64,000 nt of DNA from Hygrocybe punicea. Taxonomy: Eukaryota > Basidiomycota > Agaricomycetes > Agaricales > Hygrophoraceae. The translations under genes and the position numbers were made by a program. The DNA is taken from contig OY744470.1 in the NCBI GenBank assembly GCA_963556145.1, forward strand, positions 434,001-498,000. The letters are read 5' to 3'. Below, in pieces: positions 11,602 to 22,959 of the stretch. The stretch's first letter is position 1. Every line of letters begins with the position of its first letter. The notes beneath the pieces were generated by a model, which did no database searches, was not told the origin of the DNA, and worked only from the letters and a program-made list of their open reading frames with translations.

Positions 11602-12942
11602 CCATTACATAAGCCAATAATTGATGGTCTACCATGTCTTATACCTTCCACATCAATAATCTTTTCACTAATATCATTGCTGGAAGTGGTAGGGATATGT
11701 CTGGGCTTGTGCTCCTAGGAGACAGTTTCTTTATATTCCAGGAATTGAGCAAGTTATTACCAAATTACAGCCGTTTTTGATGATCTTGACACTTTTTGAA
11801 ATTTTTTGATCATTTGAAACAATATGGACTTGGTGAAATTTTCTGTGCTCTACTTTGTATCTCATGAAATACTACATAGATTAACATGGTTATAGAGGGA
11901 AAGTTGTACTATTTCTTAAGGGCTATCTACTGCTGTAATTACATTTGGACAATATTTAGTGTTTGGTGACTTGTGGATGAAACAAAAGGTAAGCCAATAC
12001 TTTTTGACACTCAAAATGATATTGTCAAATCATGGCATCAAATGAGCTCCTATGAAAAAGATTGTAGGGAGGAAATTGTGCATTTTTTCAAGGGCTAAAA
12101 GTACATATACCGTGTTTTTCTTTATTTTTGTCTTGTGAGCTCATAATAAGAATTCTTGTGGCATTTCATGCCTAATGCACACAATCATAGTATAGATGAA
12201 ATATTGCCTCAAAGGAGAAAAATAAAGAAAAACACGGTATATGTACTTTTAGCCCTTGAAAAAATGCACAATTTCCTCCCTACAACCTTTTTCATAGGAG
12301 CTCATTTGATGCCATGATTTGACAATATCATTTTGAGTGTCAAAAAGTATTGGCTTACCTTTTGTTTCATCCACAAGTCACCAAACACTAAATATTGTCC
12401 AAATGTAATTACAGCAGTAGATAGCCCTTAAGAAATAGTACAACTTTCCCTCTATAACCATGTTAATCCATGCAGTATTTCATGAGATACAAAGTAGAGC
12501 ACAGAAATTTTCACCAAGTCCATATTGTTTCAAATGATCAAAAAATTTCAAAAAGTGTCAAGATCATCAAAAACGGCTGTAAGAAACTTTTCAATAAATG
12601 TTTCCAAATCACTTTTCACGTGGATTGCCAGAGTTTTGATATTTTGGAGCAAACATTTGGCCGCTTATGTAATACACCACGTGACCTGGCAAACTCCGAA
12701 GAGTGACTAGCCTGGCAGGAAACACAGGCCAGAACTCTATCTCCTGATGTGGGTTACTGTCCAAAGCTCATTCTGCACTTGAAGTATCTCGGAGATGGCA
12801 CTTTACCAGCCAGTATGATTTCTGAAGTCAACAGGACTATGCTACAGTTATGGTACATAGGCCAAGGTCAACATTTGGCCGTGGGAACATCACGTGATTG
12901 AATTACATAAGGGTGCTGGTTCCTGATGGCATCTATCTTATC
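11572..12942. repeat. 32-bp inverted segment pair flanking a MITE
   Basis: Positions 11572-11603 and 12911-12942 are reverse complements over 32 bp with one mismatch (core 'ggtgctggttcctgatggc' on the plus strand at the right copy). The left copy overlaps the 5' end of the hAT gene. The right copy lies in the 3' part of the minus-strand gene at 12868-13472 (reading DKIDAIRNQHP). The interval holds a TA-flanked foldback element. It may be a fragment of one gene copied into or next to the transposon. Confidence 0.6.
11768..12579. mobile_element. TA-flanked foldback MITE, copy 1
   Basis: An 812-bp element with long inverted arms (about 350 bp) and a central loop of roughly 90-100 bp near 12128-12219. 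The ends read CAGCCGTTTTTGATGATC and its reverse complement, and both sides are flanked by TA (11766-11767 and 12580-12581). A TA target site and CAG-starting ends fit a Tc1/mariner-type MITE. A second member is at 34436-35227. No protein is encoded. Confidence 0.8.
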
Positions 12943-13472
12943 ATCGTCATGAGAACTCGACGGTAACTGAAATGTGACATGTCTTGTAGGTATGATTGGA
13001 CTTTCGGGAGAGGGTTGCTTGCGAGGGGTTGACGTAACAGACGTCTTCCTTTGCTGATGACGACCACGGCATGAGCAGGGAGATGGCATAAACAATATGT
13101 CGATAGCTGTTGCTATGTTGTCCGGATCATTAGCTTTCGCAGAAAGAACCCTGCACCAGGAATAACGCGATATCGTAGGCCCTGCTTTTGGCATGGGTGT
13201 AATGGGTTGAACAACATGACTTGATAGGAAACCTGGGCCAAAGGTGTCGACTTCAAGATCTACTTCAACAGCCTTGCCTTTTCCCTTGTCTCGGTGGATC
13301 TGTTCGGTAGTTGCAGTGGATGGTTGAGGTACTAGAAATGTATGCAAGTGTCAGTACCATATAGAAGCAGGTTTAAAATGAAATATATACCTTGAATTCG
13401 GAAGGATGTTTGAAGCGCGCCATTCGCAAAGGCAGTCATCTTGGACTTTTTGGGTGCACGACGAGGAGGCAT
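12868..13472 (-). CDS. Unrecognised basic/low-complexity protein, two exons
   Basis: Begins at ATG 13470-13472 (MPPRRAPKKSKMTAF). An intron of about 60 bp (GT...TAG, near 13391-13332) leads to 'VPQPSTATTEQIHRDKGKG', then 'GPGFLSSHVVQPITPMPKAG', a Ser/Thr/Pro-rich tail and a stop at 12868. Total about 190 residues. The N-terminus is Lys/Arg-rich like a nuclear targeting signal; no domain is recognised. The 3' part contains the 32-bp segment shared with the hAT 5' end. Given its setting between two mobile elements it may be a transposon passenger or a fragment. Confidence 0.4.
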
Positions 13473-13479
13473 GTTGGTC

Positions 13480-13968
13480 TGAAGAGTTATGCAGAGTTTA
13501 GCTCTAAATAGCTGAATATATTTTGATTGACGACTAACATCATTTTCAATTTACTGGACCTCCGGACATGGATAGCTCTACTACATTTCCAATGATGTTG
13601 CCTCATGGCAAAGTGTCCATCTCAACCAACATGTATTGCAAACACGTGTATCGTCGTATGAGTGTATCCTGCCACAAACCACACCCTTACTGACAATTAA
13701 TATTCCTACGAGACTGCGCCCCTGTACAACGTGGTGAACAGGTTGAATATGCAGATAGAAGGTGTCGGGTGAGTTTGATGGCAGACGTATGAAATACACA
13801 TGAAACACAGATATTGGCAAAAGTACAATAGAAAAAATGTGCACGTCCTCAGCAGTGGCGAAGCGAAAAGGTGAAGAGATTTAAAATAAAATAAGAAGGT
13901 GGTACTAAATGCAGCAGCACGCAGACACATTGCAGCCAACGTTGCAATGGTGAGTTTGTGATCTATTC
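13480..13968. other. No gene supported
   Basis: Short open frames on both strands lack protein-like composition. I see no repeats shared with the rest of the window. Confidence 0.4.
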
Positions 13969-14699
13969 CTGCACAAGAAAAAGCTGCTCACTTGGCTCGC
14001 CAGGAGGAAAGTGAGCGCTATTGCACACTGGGGAAGAGGGGGCTGCTGTCTTCCGCTGGCTGGAAACAGATGGCTTTCATCTCAGAACGAGAGTCAATTT
14101 CAGAGAGATAGAGGATCTTTGGGAAGAAAAGCCAGCAGAACATATGTGGTATAATGCTTTTGATCAGGAATGGGATATCTGTACCAAATTCAACCCTGAT
14201 GTGCCAGACAATGAAGACCCCTTTGGTAATGATGACTATGATGGCGAATATGATGATCCCACCTTGGAAGAAGGTGAGATGGGGCAACCCACTGCTCAAA
14301 CTCATCTGGCAGAACAAGGCCCCATGCAGGACTGCTGGCAAGTGGTATGAATCCATTCCGAGGCATGGAAGGTCACTGCATTTGGCTCAGAAGCTAGATG
14401 TGGCAGCAGGCCAATTTATGTAGCTTTGTTGGTCTCATGCCTTGCCCATCTCATTTTTTTTTCTTGTGCCATTACATTTTTCTTACCATTCATGTAGATC
14501 TCTGGCTATCAATACTTTATCATGAAAAATGGACTATTTATTTCACTGAAGCTTTTCTGTGGTTGTGTATCACGAAGGTATGCTGTAGCTTCACCCTCTA
14601 TTGCCCGTTGCGCAGCCGAGTGATTTCAATTACGGTTGAGGCCAAGGATGTCTCTTGCAGTCGGACATGCAGGTGGATCTGCATTGGTTACGGTAGGAT
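13969..14699 (+). pseudogene. Internally deleted copy of the ORF/hAT tail-to-tail unit
   Basis: Collinear with 6949-9210 after two internal deletions. It matches 6949 to about 7284, then jumps to about 8403-8681 (end of the plus-strand ORF and downstream DNA), then to about 9067-9210 (hAT C-terminal exon, minus strand). The junctions show 2-3 bp microhomology (for example 'aac'). A one-base deletion in a G run also shifts the frame near 14038. Internal-deletion derivatives of hAT elements are known (Ac/Ds). Both ends are truncated, so this copy could not move with its own termini. Confidence 0.85.
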
Positions 14700-14762
14700 C
14701 AATCCGTTCAGGTCACTCCACCCCAGTTGCTTGATTGGCTACCAACTTAAGAGGGTCAGTCA

Positions 14763-17700
14763 TCAGTTGTAATCATACATTTCTAGAAATTCATCATCTA
14801 ACTCGTCGCACCCCACTCCGACGGCTTCCAAACCATCTTCCTCTTCACCATCCAAATCGTCGCCACTATCATCGTTGTCGCTGTAGTTGTTGCTGTCACT
14901 GTCGCTCTCACCACATTCTGGGACAAGAGATCTTCCACTGTCGCTGCTCACTTCATCCTCCATGTTCTCGGACAGGGTTGTGGTTTTTCCATTGGCATAG
15001 GTATGTCCCACGCCAAGGCCCCAGTGGTATCGCATCAACATGTCTCGATCCACAAACCTAAGAAGAAATTCACTGGGTGTTCAAATAGACAAATATATTC
15101 ATACCAATTGACATAATAAACTTGCCAATCCTTTGCATCTCGAGCACAATGTGAGATTCCGATTCCATCAGGATGGGCCTTTCCTCGAGAAAAAGCAGGC
15201 ACCACGTGACAGCCCCATAGCACATCAGCAGGATCCATGAAGCCGAATGAGTGTTCGTCGGTGATTGGCGGGAAACAGATGCGATCTAGTTGGCCGCACG
15301 CCCAATCCGGACAAAAAGAATCTTCTTGATACCACCTAACCCACAGGAACTCTAGGCATCGGGGGTAGTGGTCAACCATACCCTCTCCAAGATAAATGAC
15401 GTTAGCATGGAAAATACCAAGGACACGAGCATACAAGAATGGGTGCTCTGTGTCCGAGGCGACAGGATTTATGGCAATGACGTTACAGTGGGAAGGACCA
15501 GGATGGATGACATCATTTCCACGTCGAACATCATAGGCAGTGTAGTTCAACCGCATGATGTTGTGCCTATATATTCGATCCTGTTTCAAAAGTACCGAAA
15601 GCCAGTCACCGTTGTCTTCATCAGGGTTGATCAAGGGATCTGCGTCCGGGTCAAGGATGTTCTTCTCTGCCAGAAGAAGAGATCTGATCCGAGGCAAAAG
15701 GTGTTGCTTCAGCTTAGGTATGAAGTCCTGTCACCGATTGTTAGTGTAAATGTTGGAATATTGTCAGCCAGATGCAATACCTGAACAGCTGGGTCTCCTC
15801 CATGCTTCTGAACAAGTAAAATAACATTTTCCGGATGATTCTGTGACTTGCCAATGCGGTGATGAGCATCTGGGCTGATGGCGATTACTTCTGCATCTGT
15901 TGATTTACTGGCTAAGTTTCGAGCACGGATACGACGAATCCGTGTTTGACGATGCTCTATTTGTGCCATCTGCCTTACAAAGCGTCTGCGGTCAGTTCGG
16001 GAATACCTGGCTTTCGGTGTGCGGTGTTCTAGTTCACCCTTGTAAACCTTCATTCAGCCATGTTCCAAGAAATGCTGTGACCACTCACCGGCTCTGTGCT
16101 ATAAGAGTCACATGTGCCATATGTTTTAATGGTAGTGCCATAATCGCCCATAGCATGGAACTTATAGGTCTCCAAATTCAACTTCTTCCGCTTACGAGTT
16201 GGGACTGTGGTGGTGCCATGGGAATCCTCCATTTTGCGGAGCTTATTATGACCATGCGACTTCTTTACTTCTCGATGCTTACGAGCTTCAGCTTCTCGTT
16301 TGAGTTCGCACGTGTCAAAAGCAACACAAGTCTTGTTAACAAATGCTCGGAAACGATTGCCAATTGAAATAGTGGCTTCATCGAGTATTTTCAATGTGTG
16401 ATCAGTGTGCATTTGGAGCTTGGCGAGCCCATGCCAATGAGCACATGCAAAGAGGAGTTGAAGAATATACCAGTTGTGGGGTTCAGGTAGAAGGCCATCA
16501 AAAACAGGGATTGCGCACTGATCACTGATTCAGCAAAGATAAACACAACAACGGAAGAGTAAGTCTTACCTGGAGAAGATTCTCAAAGTCTCACGCCGCC
16601 ATCCTTCTCATATCCGACACATTTGCAGAAAATTTTCGGATAGTGTCACGCCCAAAGGTTGGAATCTGTCGATACCTTGAATGTCTGTGAATGACACCAC
16701 CTCCATGATGCAAAAGAAAAACCTTACCAGTGATCCAGTTCATTGAGGACAGCTGCCCCTGCAGCATCGACAATACGAAGAAGATGAATAAATAACATTT
16801 TCCAAACACCGATTTCGAATTCATGCAGCAGGTCAACCACCAACATAGCAAATAGGTTGAAGCCAAATTGCGCCAGCCGCGCCGAGAAAGCATTCTAGAG
16901 AGCTTTTATTAATGTGTTAGGTGATACTTCTCCACACATACTGTTGTTGGCACCAACGACTCTTCCTTCAACAAGCTCTCAATGGCGTCACTGTTTACCG
17001 CAAGTTTTTTTTCATAAATAAATTGTCGTGCGGCTTGGACTTTGCGCCTTCTAACATCGTCATCACGCCGGGCAAGTGTGCTTTGTTGAGCCATATCGCG
17101 TTTCGTACCTAGGTTTGGTAGACGCGATTTTGAGATGAGACACCTTGGGCAGGGGCATTTCCCACGATTGTGAATGCAAGCTATGAGAACCCTGGGTCAA
17201 GTTGTACGTCAGAAAGAATGAGGAAGTTGAGGTATGATATTTATTCACTTTTCTGGGTAGTCCGCCGAATATGTGAATATCCTCAGATAAAAGCGCCGAG
17301 TGATCCCATCACAACATGTGATCACGATTCCGTGCTCATAAGCTTCACAAAATTCGTCGTCAAGAAGGATTTGCCATTGAGCATGAAATATCTCGCAATA
17401 GCAGTGAGACATCATTTCTTTGCTCGCTACCTTGCCACCGGTGTACTCTGCAACAAAATCCTTGAAGGCATCTGGCAGCTAGAGCTCGTTAGCCAACAAC
17501 ACAGACAGCGGGGGAGAAAAAGGCTTACCTTTTGGAAGTACGCAACGTGACTGAATGAGTGACATGACGGTTTGCATCGCCGATATTTGGACTCATTCCC
17601 GAAACAAAGATAAACAGGCCAAAGCTTGGCGTCACCAAAGGATGTGAGATGAGTCGAATCTGACCAGAACATTAATCCGGCTATAACTCGAGGTAATTCA

Positions 17701-19082
17701 CAACCGGGCTCACCCAGAGACTCTTGGAGATCACGGTGAGCATCCAGAAACGCAGCAGATGTATATAGTTCACCATGTACATGGACTTCACTACTTTCTT
17801 CATTGGGTTTCCACAATAACTCGTAGGGTTCATAATGAAAATGTTCATGGTCCAATAAGCTAGAGAGCTTTTCTTTCAGAATGGACACAAGAGAGCGGTG
17901 GTATAGGTCGCCAACAACCCAGTGGGAAGGTCCAGATTTTGTCATGTGAGAGTGGAAGGGAACATTAATTGATACAGGCATTCGACTCCATCCAGCATCG
18001 TCACCCAACCACTCTTGTTCATCTTCATCAAAGTCATTGGCAGCCAAAATGGCATTGATGGTCGACCATTTGGTGTCGCGTATGTCCGCTGGGCTGAAGT
18101 CAGGATCTCCAACAATGTTGACAAGTTCCTTGAAGCTCTCCTGTGATTTTTGTACGCCATGGTTCCAATACCAGTCACCTAAACGAAATGAATTCTGATT
18201 TGGGTAAGGAGAAAAATCCATATTGTTATGTCTTGAAGTTTGGGTTCCATCAGGCATTTCGAAAAGATCTTCTAGAGTGATGTTTTCCTCTGGATCATGC
18301 GACGGGTGCTCTGTTGAACAATATCGCCTGGAAAGGCCAAAGTTATTTCAAGTCGTCCGGAAAAATTGAAGGATTCGCAATCCAATTGATCGGTTTGGTA
18401 TTGGAGCAGAAGCCGGAGAGACTGAGGTGGAAGATGTGGTGAGGGGTATAGGGGGTGGTGCTGGAACGGGTGGTGCTGGAATAGGTGGTGAGTGATAGAA
18501 AGGAGAAATTTTCGATGCCTACCAAAAGTCGGCAGGAGTGGCGGCGGCGGTTGGGGAATCATGTCGCGAAAGCGTTTTGGTAGACATTTTTCTCTTTGGG
18601 ATCGCGGCCGCACATCTTCGTCAGACTATGTACAGGGGTGTGAGCGACACAAACAAATCGAGCCATCACGAATGATCATACTTACTCTATCAAAGGTAGC
18701 TTGAGGATATTGAGCTGAATCGCATTCTCGGACCTGAAGATTTGGAATGAATGTCTGACAATACACAAGTTAAAATTTCTAGTACCGACTGCAGATCCGG
18801 AATGATCTGAAGGTTGTCGGCGTGAGCATCCGAGTCGGTAGCTGCTTCTCGCTGGGATGGCCCAGCTGCTTTGGAGTCCAGCCGAACTTTTTTTCTCTTC
18901 TCCCACAGCTCCTTGGCTTTCACGAGAGCACTATGTAGTCGTTTCTTGCTTGGCTGGCATGAACGCTTGTGAAAATTGAGTGGGCCCGGGCCGGAAAAGG
19001 ACCTTCCACAACCACACAGGTATGGGTTGCACTCTGATGATTCCATGTGCGAAGGGCTGAAGCAAGGCATCGTTTTGAACAT
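14763..19082 (-). pseudogene. Plavaka-family transposase (basidiomycete DNA transposon)
   Basis: About ten minus-strand exons with short introns give nearly the whole protein. Near 19020: a CxC zinc-binding N-terminus, 'YLCGCGRSFSGPGPLNFHKR'. Near 18200: 'NSFRLGDWYWNHGVQKS'. Near 18000-17650: 'WSRMPVSINVPFHSH', 'HFHYEPYELLWKPN' and 'MFWSDSTHLTSFGDAKLWP'. Near 17150: 'CPCPRC'. Near 16830: 'VVDLLHEFEIGVW'. Near 16470: the 'LLPEPHNWYILQLLFACAHW' region. Near 16110: 'YKFHAMGDY...GTCDSYS'. Near 15030: 'FVDRDMLMRYHWGLGVGH', then an acidic tail ending at 14763. Two TGA codons interrupt it: 18348-18350 (before NNFGLSRRY) and 16591-16593 (MAA|DFENLLQ). Family members as I recall them read Arg there. 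Otherwise nearly intact, so it was inactivated recently. Terminal inverted repeats were not located. Confidence 0.85.
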
Positions 19083-19521
19083 GACAGTGAAAATTTAATA
19101 GAGAAACAGTGAGTGAGATTTCAAAATCTCAAGAGATCTGACCACTCAGGTTCGATCGGCAGGCATTCGAGTCAAGCGCCGTTAATAGATCGGAGGGCTC
19201 TGTTAGCCGTGATGGGTAATTCCCCACAAATCAAGAGCGAACTGTGAAAAACGTCAACACACCTTCGCAGATGTTTTTCGCGGGTTCATCATACATCATT
19301 TCTTGGCCTGGTATGTTGGTGAAATTTTGAAATTTGAGTGGGCCCAGGACCTCATACGACTACAACCGCACCCTGCTGTGAGGGACTATGTGAGAAAGCG
19401 ATAACCCGCATCTCAGAAGATCCGCATCTCACAAGATCTGACAGATTAGATTTGATCGGCGAGCACCATGCCTTAATTTGAAAGCGCCCGGTCCAGCGGC
19501 GCTGGCGCTGGATAGGCCAAC

Positions 19522-19529
19522 TATAAAGG
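19522..19529 (+). promoter_or_regulatory. TATA-like box
   Basis: 'tataaagg' lies 44 bp upstream of the ATG at 19573, consistent with a core promoter for the small coiled-coil gene. Confidence 0.5.
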
Positions 19530-19572
19530 CTTTCTTGTGAATAATATTTGACACCTTTCTGGCTGAGCCGAC

Positions 19573-20111
19573 ATGCCCAAGTCCTCGAAATCCAAGCCCC
19601 ACCATACAGCGGAAAAAGTGTATGTCGTCGAACTTCATAGTTTACTTTAAATTTGACGCTCGACACCAGCCCAACCAAACCTTATAAACGTCTAGCTGAT
19701 CATGCGGACCAAGTCATATTATGTTAGTCTCACCCGACATGATCTACGCCAAGAATTAGCTTTCCTAACTCGCATCAGCATGCGACGGCAAGTGTGGTAA
19801 CAGCAAAGACCTCCGATTGACCATCGAAGACCTCGAGACCACTATTGCACAAATCAGAGATGAACTCGCGTTAAAAGAAGCCGAAGTGAAAGAACTGACT
19901 GCTGACGTTCGCCGCTATCGAGGATTATGGATGAATAATGCCCACACAGTGGAAATGTTGCGGCGTCTCATTCCAGAGGATGAAGCAATGGAAGGCTTGT
20001 CTCAGGCTCGAGACTGGGATCACTCTTCGCAAAACTATGGTATGTTTGGATATATGAGATGTTATATTCATCTGAAAGGATAACCATGAAAACACACCAG
20101 CTTCGCCTTAG
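19573..20111 (+). CDS. Small coiled-coil protein, unidentified
   Basis: Probable exon 1 from ATG 19573 (MPKSSKSKPHHTAEKVY). After an intron of uncertain donor ending 'catcag' near 19778, a long exon reads 'CDGKCGNSKDLRLTIEDLE' and then heptad-like 'IAQIRDELALKEAEVKELTA', through 'DVRRYRGLWMNN'. A final intron (GTATGT near 20041 to CAG 20100) leads to a three-codon tail and TAG at 20109-20111. The coiled coil is about 40 residues long. I recall short agaricomycete proteins starting MPKSSK...TAEK but no function. Expression is plausible given the TATA box. Confidence 0.5.
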
Positions 20112-20515
20112 ATAGCTTGAAATGCAATTTATTTGTTCGCGTACTCTAACGGTTCGCAGAAAGCCCATCGAACACGGAGAAACAGCTTTTTGTAAGATCA
20201 TAAATAACAATATCGCGTGAATGCCCGCCCTATGATGTTGCAGTTAAGAAGAGAGCCGAATGAACAATCCTACATTGATTCTGACATATAAATTCCAGCA
20301 TAGCTCGCAACTGGGACTGACTTGGATGCTGTGTCATCTCGTAGTTTCTCGGTTTGACATAACATTGCAGAGCATTTGAGTTGTCGTCCTATCGCATCAC
20401 GACCTCCGAGTCGCTACCAGTGATTGAGAGAAGGCAAAAGCACGTTTCCTAACGGTAATTGGCCTGAGAATCCACACGTGCAAAGGTTCTTGAGGTGGTC
20501 CGGGACAACACGATC

Positions 20516-20580
20516 TCGCTGGTACTTAGTACAGGCGAAATGGAATGATGGAATCTTCGCTAGTACTCAGTACATGCGAA
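20516..20580. repeat. Two dispersed copies of the GTAC palindrome
   Basis: Positions 20516-20539 read TCGC-tg-GTAC-tta-GTAC-ag-GCGA(a), and 20556-20580 read TTCGC-ta-GTAC-tca-GTAC-at-GCGAA. Both match the motif that is arrayed at 5205-5850. They lie about 15 kb away, with no transposon sequence visible around them. Confidence 0.7.
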
Positions 20581-20589
20581 GAGGGGATT

Positions 20590-21230
20590 CAGAGGATGGC
20601 GTGACCAGTCATGGTGACTAGTGACTTAGTGACAATGAGCGCTTTTAGTTATTGAACAAACTTGAACAAACTTGAACACTCTCCGTCTTCTCCGTGGCAG
20701 AGCCACAGAGAGGAGGTTCTGGGTGACCTCTTTCACAATGGTTCACTCTCAGCAGCTAAGCCGCAGAGATCTCTAGGCTCTGGGAGAGCTTGTACTGTCC
20801 TGGACTAACATCAAGAACCCTTGCATGCACGGATTTCTGAGGGGGTTCAAGTTGTCATGGTGTGCATACAGCGACCTCTTTTGCAACGGCTCACTCTCAG
20901 CTGCAGAGAGCGGAGCGCTCATCTTAACCCATCAGCACCTCATCTCCGCATCGCTCTTAACTGGCTTTTTGCTATGGCCGATGTCGTCTTCCCCGCTAAC
21001 CCTGCGTCGTCTTCCCTGCGTCGTCTCCCCCCTACTCTCTACTTCCTCAGCTCTGGGTACGTTGGCTTATCTCTAACTAATCTTTTCCTTTTGCTGATGG
21101 TGTTGTTTCCAGTTCTGGATCCATAAAATTGACGTCGTTCGAGGAGTACATGCCAGAGTGGGGCTGCAACCAATTTTCTTCTGTAACTAGACCGCTAAAA
21201 TATGTATTGTACATGACAGAACTCATAGAG
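20590..21230. other. Intergenic; imperfect repeats, no gene supported
   Basis: Contains partly repeated 'ggttcactctcagcagc' / 'ggctcactctcagctgc' segments (near 20739 and 20887). No frame with recognisable protein character. Confidence 0.35.
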
Positions 21231-21234
21231 CTAG

Positions 21235-21868
21235 TTAACAGCGGCGTTCAATGGGTATAGACCCAACCGGAACAATTTCAAAAACAGACTTAGGGAATGG
21301 ATCGGGTCGGCAAAGTAGGCATCGAGGACAATAGCTGAAGACTCTAGAATGAATGGGTTTATTAAGTTTAGCTTTTGTTAAGTAAAAAAAAACTTACTCT
21401 CGATGAGCCCTCCATAAATTAACCAATTCACTTAGATCGTTCCAAGGTGTCTCCCCATGGCCCTCTCCCTGCCTGCTGCTAATTTGAGTGGCAAAGTTGA
21501 GGACGCGCTGATCAACGCGCTGATCAACGCGGTGACCGGTACCACCATATGGTGCGTATTGATTGTATTGGCCGTATTGTCCGCCTCCAGTCGTCATTTC
21601 ATAGCGGTCAGGATGGTGCATCTCGCCTTGAAATTGTATGGGATGTTGGAGTGGATTTGGATGCTGCAGATTGGGCTGCTGGAGATTTGGTTGTGGATTC
21701 TGTTGCAGGTTCTCGGCAGTGCCTTGGTATTGAAGTCCATCGGAACTGTGTTGGTTGTGAACCGGGTTACCTACATGGCTGGGTGAGCTAGTTAATCAAT
21801 ATTGAGGCAACGAAATTCTTACCGCAATCCTGACCCCAACACTCGTTTTGGGGATATATTTGACTCAT
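21235..21868 (-). CDS. Gln/Gly/Asn-rich protein with Cys-rich C-terminus, unidentified
   Basis: A minus-strand ATG at 21868 (MSQIYPQNECWGQDC), then an intron, then a Gln/Asn/Pro-rich segment (about 21785-21610), 'GGGQYGQYNQYAPYGG' and 'LSELVNLWRAHRE'. A GTAAGT...TCTAG intron (about 21396-21343) joins to an exon with 'YCPRCLLCRPDPFP', ending TAA 21235-21237. The last intron keeps phase well. The first exon does not join in phase with the acceptor I see, so the start may be wrong or the gene damaged. The CxxCxxC segment could bind metal. No family recognised. Confidence 0.4.
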
Positions 21869-22398
21869 GCCGGTGGGGAGGGGGGCGAAGTTACAAGTTC
21901 TGGAAGATACGTCTTGAATTATCGTGAATACCTTAACCATCAGCTAACTCCGGGATTATGGGCAACGCAGGAATTCGTAAATACTCTCCTACCCTACGCC
22001 TGTGGGTAAATCATTGAATCGTGAATCTCTCCGATTCCCACTTTAGCAATGAATCAAGATCTCGGCAATGTGGTCAACACGACATACCTCACATAACCCT
22101 ACGCCCAAGCAAATTGATTGACTCCGTGACCTAGAAACAAATCAACATCTTGATTTTTCACAAATCCAGTACAACAATTCAAATTCTGAATCTACAACCC
22201 TATACCCTGTGAGTAAATCGATGGAATCTGCGAATCTCTCCTTTACATGACATACTCCTACTTTAGCCATAAATCTAGATGTCAACCAGGGAAAGGAAAT
22301 GGACGAGGTATAGTTGTAACAGCTCTTGCGATATGATCTTTTGATCAGGATCCAGGAATAGGAAATTTTGCCCAGTATTTGCCGTCACTGTGGGAACA

Positions 22399-22406
22399 TA
22401 TAATTT
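22399..22406 (+). promoter_or_regulatory. TATA-like box
   Basis: 'tataattt' lies about 30 bp upstream of the ATG at 22435. Confidence 0.4.
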
Positions 22407-22434
22407 AAGGCTGACACGTCATCAAATTCTACCA

Positions 22435-22954
22435 ATGGCGGCCTCTACCCACTCATCTCCCTCTGGGTCTCTGCATGACGAACATCGTTCCCCTCTATAT
22501 TCTTTCCTCGACAACCTTCATAACCGTTGTCCGCAACATGTTGCGGGGGAGGTCTGTGATATCTCTGCTGTTCTAGAGCAATGTAGTAATACTGTTCTAG
22601 GAAATGTCAACCTGCTTCAAAAACCCTCAAGACGTTGAGGCTTTGTTAGATTTTGCCTATGAATCGCGCGTGGAACTTTTCGATGAACTTCAGCGTTCTG
22701 AAGATATTTGCCGTGATGCTCAAATGATCATCGAAACTCAACAACGGAACACGGATGATGTCCGCCAACGGTTGACCAGGGCAGATGCAGTCTCAGCGAG
22801 ACTCATCAGCTTCACTCGCAATACTGGTGTGATTGACGATTTTGACAAATTTCTGCAATGCCGTGATGAGAGGCGCCCAAACGGATCCAGAGTTCTCAAG
22901 TCGGAATTTGACCTGGCTTTCGGGGGGTCCAACCATGGTGAGCGGTCCCAATGA
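22435..22954 (+). pseudogene. Coiled-coil protein gene with a frameshift, unidentified
   Basis: From ATG 22435 the frame reads 'MAASTHSSPSGSLHDEHRSP', 'FLDNLHNRCPQHV' and 'NVNLLQ', then breaks. The next frame carries straight on with 'NPQDVEALLDFAYESRVELF' and 'DELQRSEDICRDAQMIIETQ', followed by a helical segment. The break is at an A5 run near 22618, so one base is missing or extra; a sequencing error there would make this an intact gene. A GTGAGC donor near 22938 may lead to a further exon. The helical, charged middle suggests a coiled coil. The style resembles the gene at 19573. Function unknown. Confidence 0.45.
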
Positions 22955-22959
22955 TTGTG

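Noticed and set aside
16050..16055. Another premature stop in Plavaka (after SWNMAE)
   Set aside because: A short GT-AG intron (about 41 bp) removes it and rejoins the family sequence in phase.
6913..18350. Neurospora-type RIP (CpA-biased)
   Set aside because: The visible transitions are at CpG, not preferentially CpA, so a CpG methylation/deamination bias fits better.
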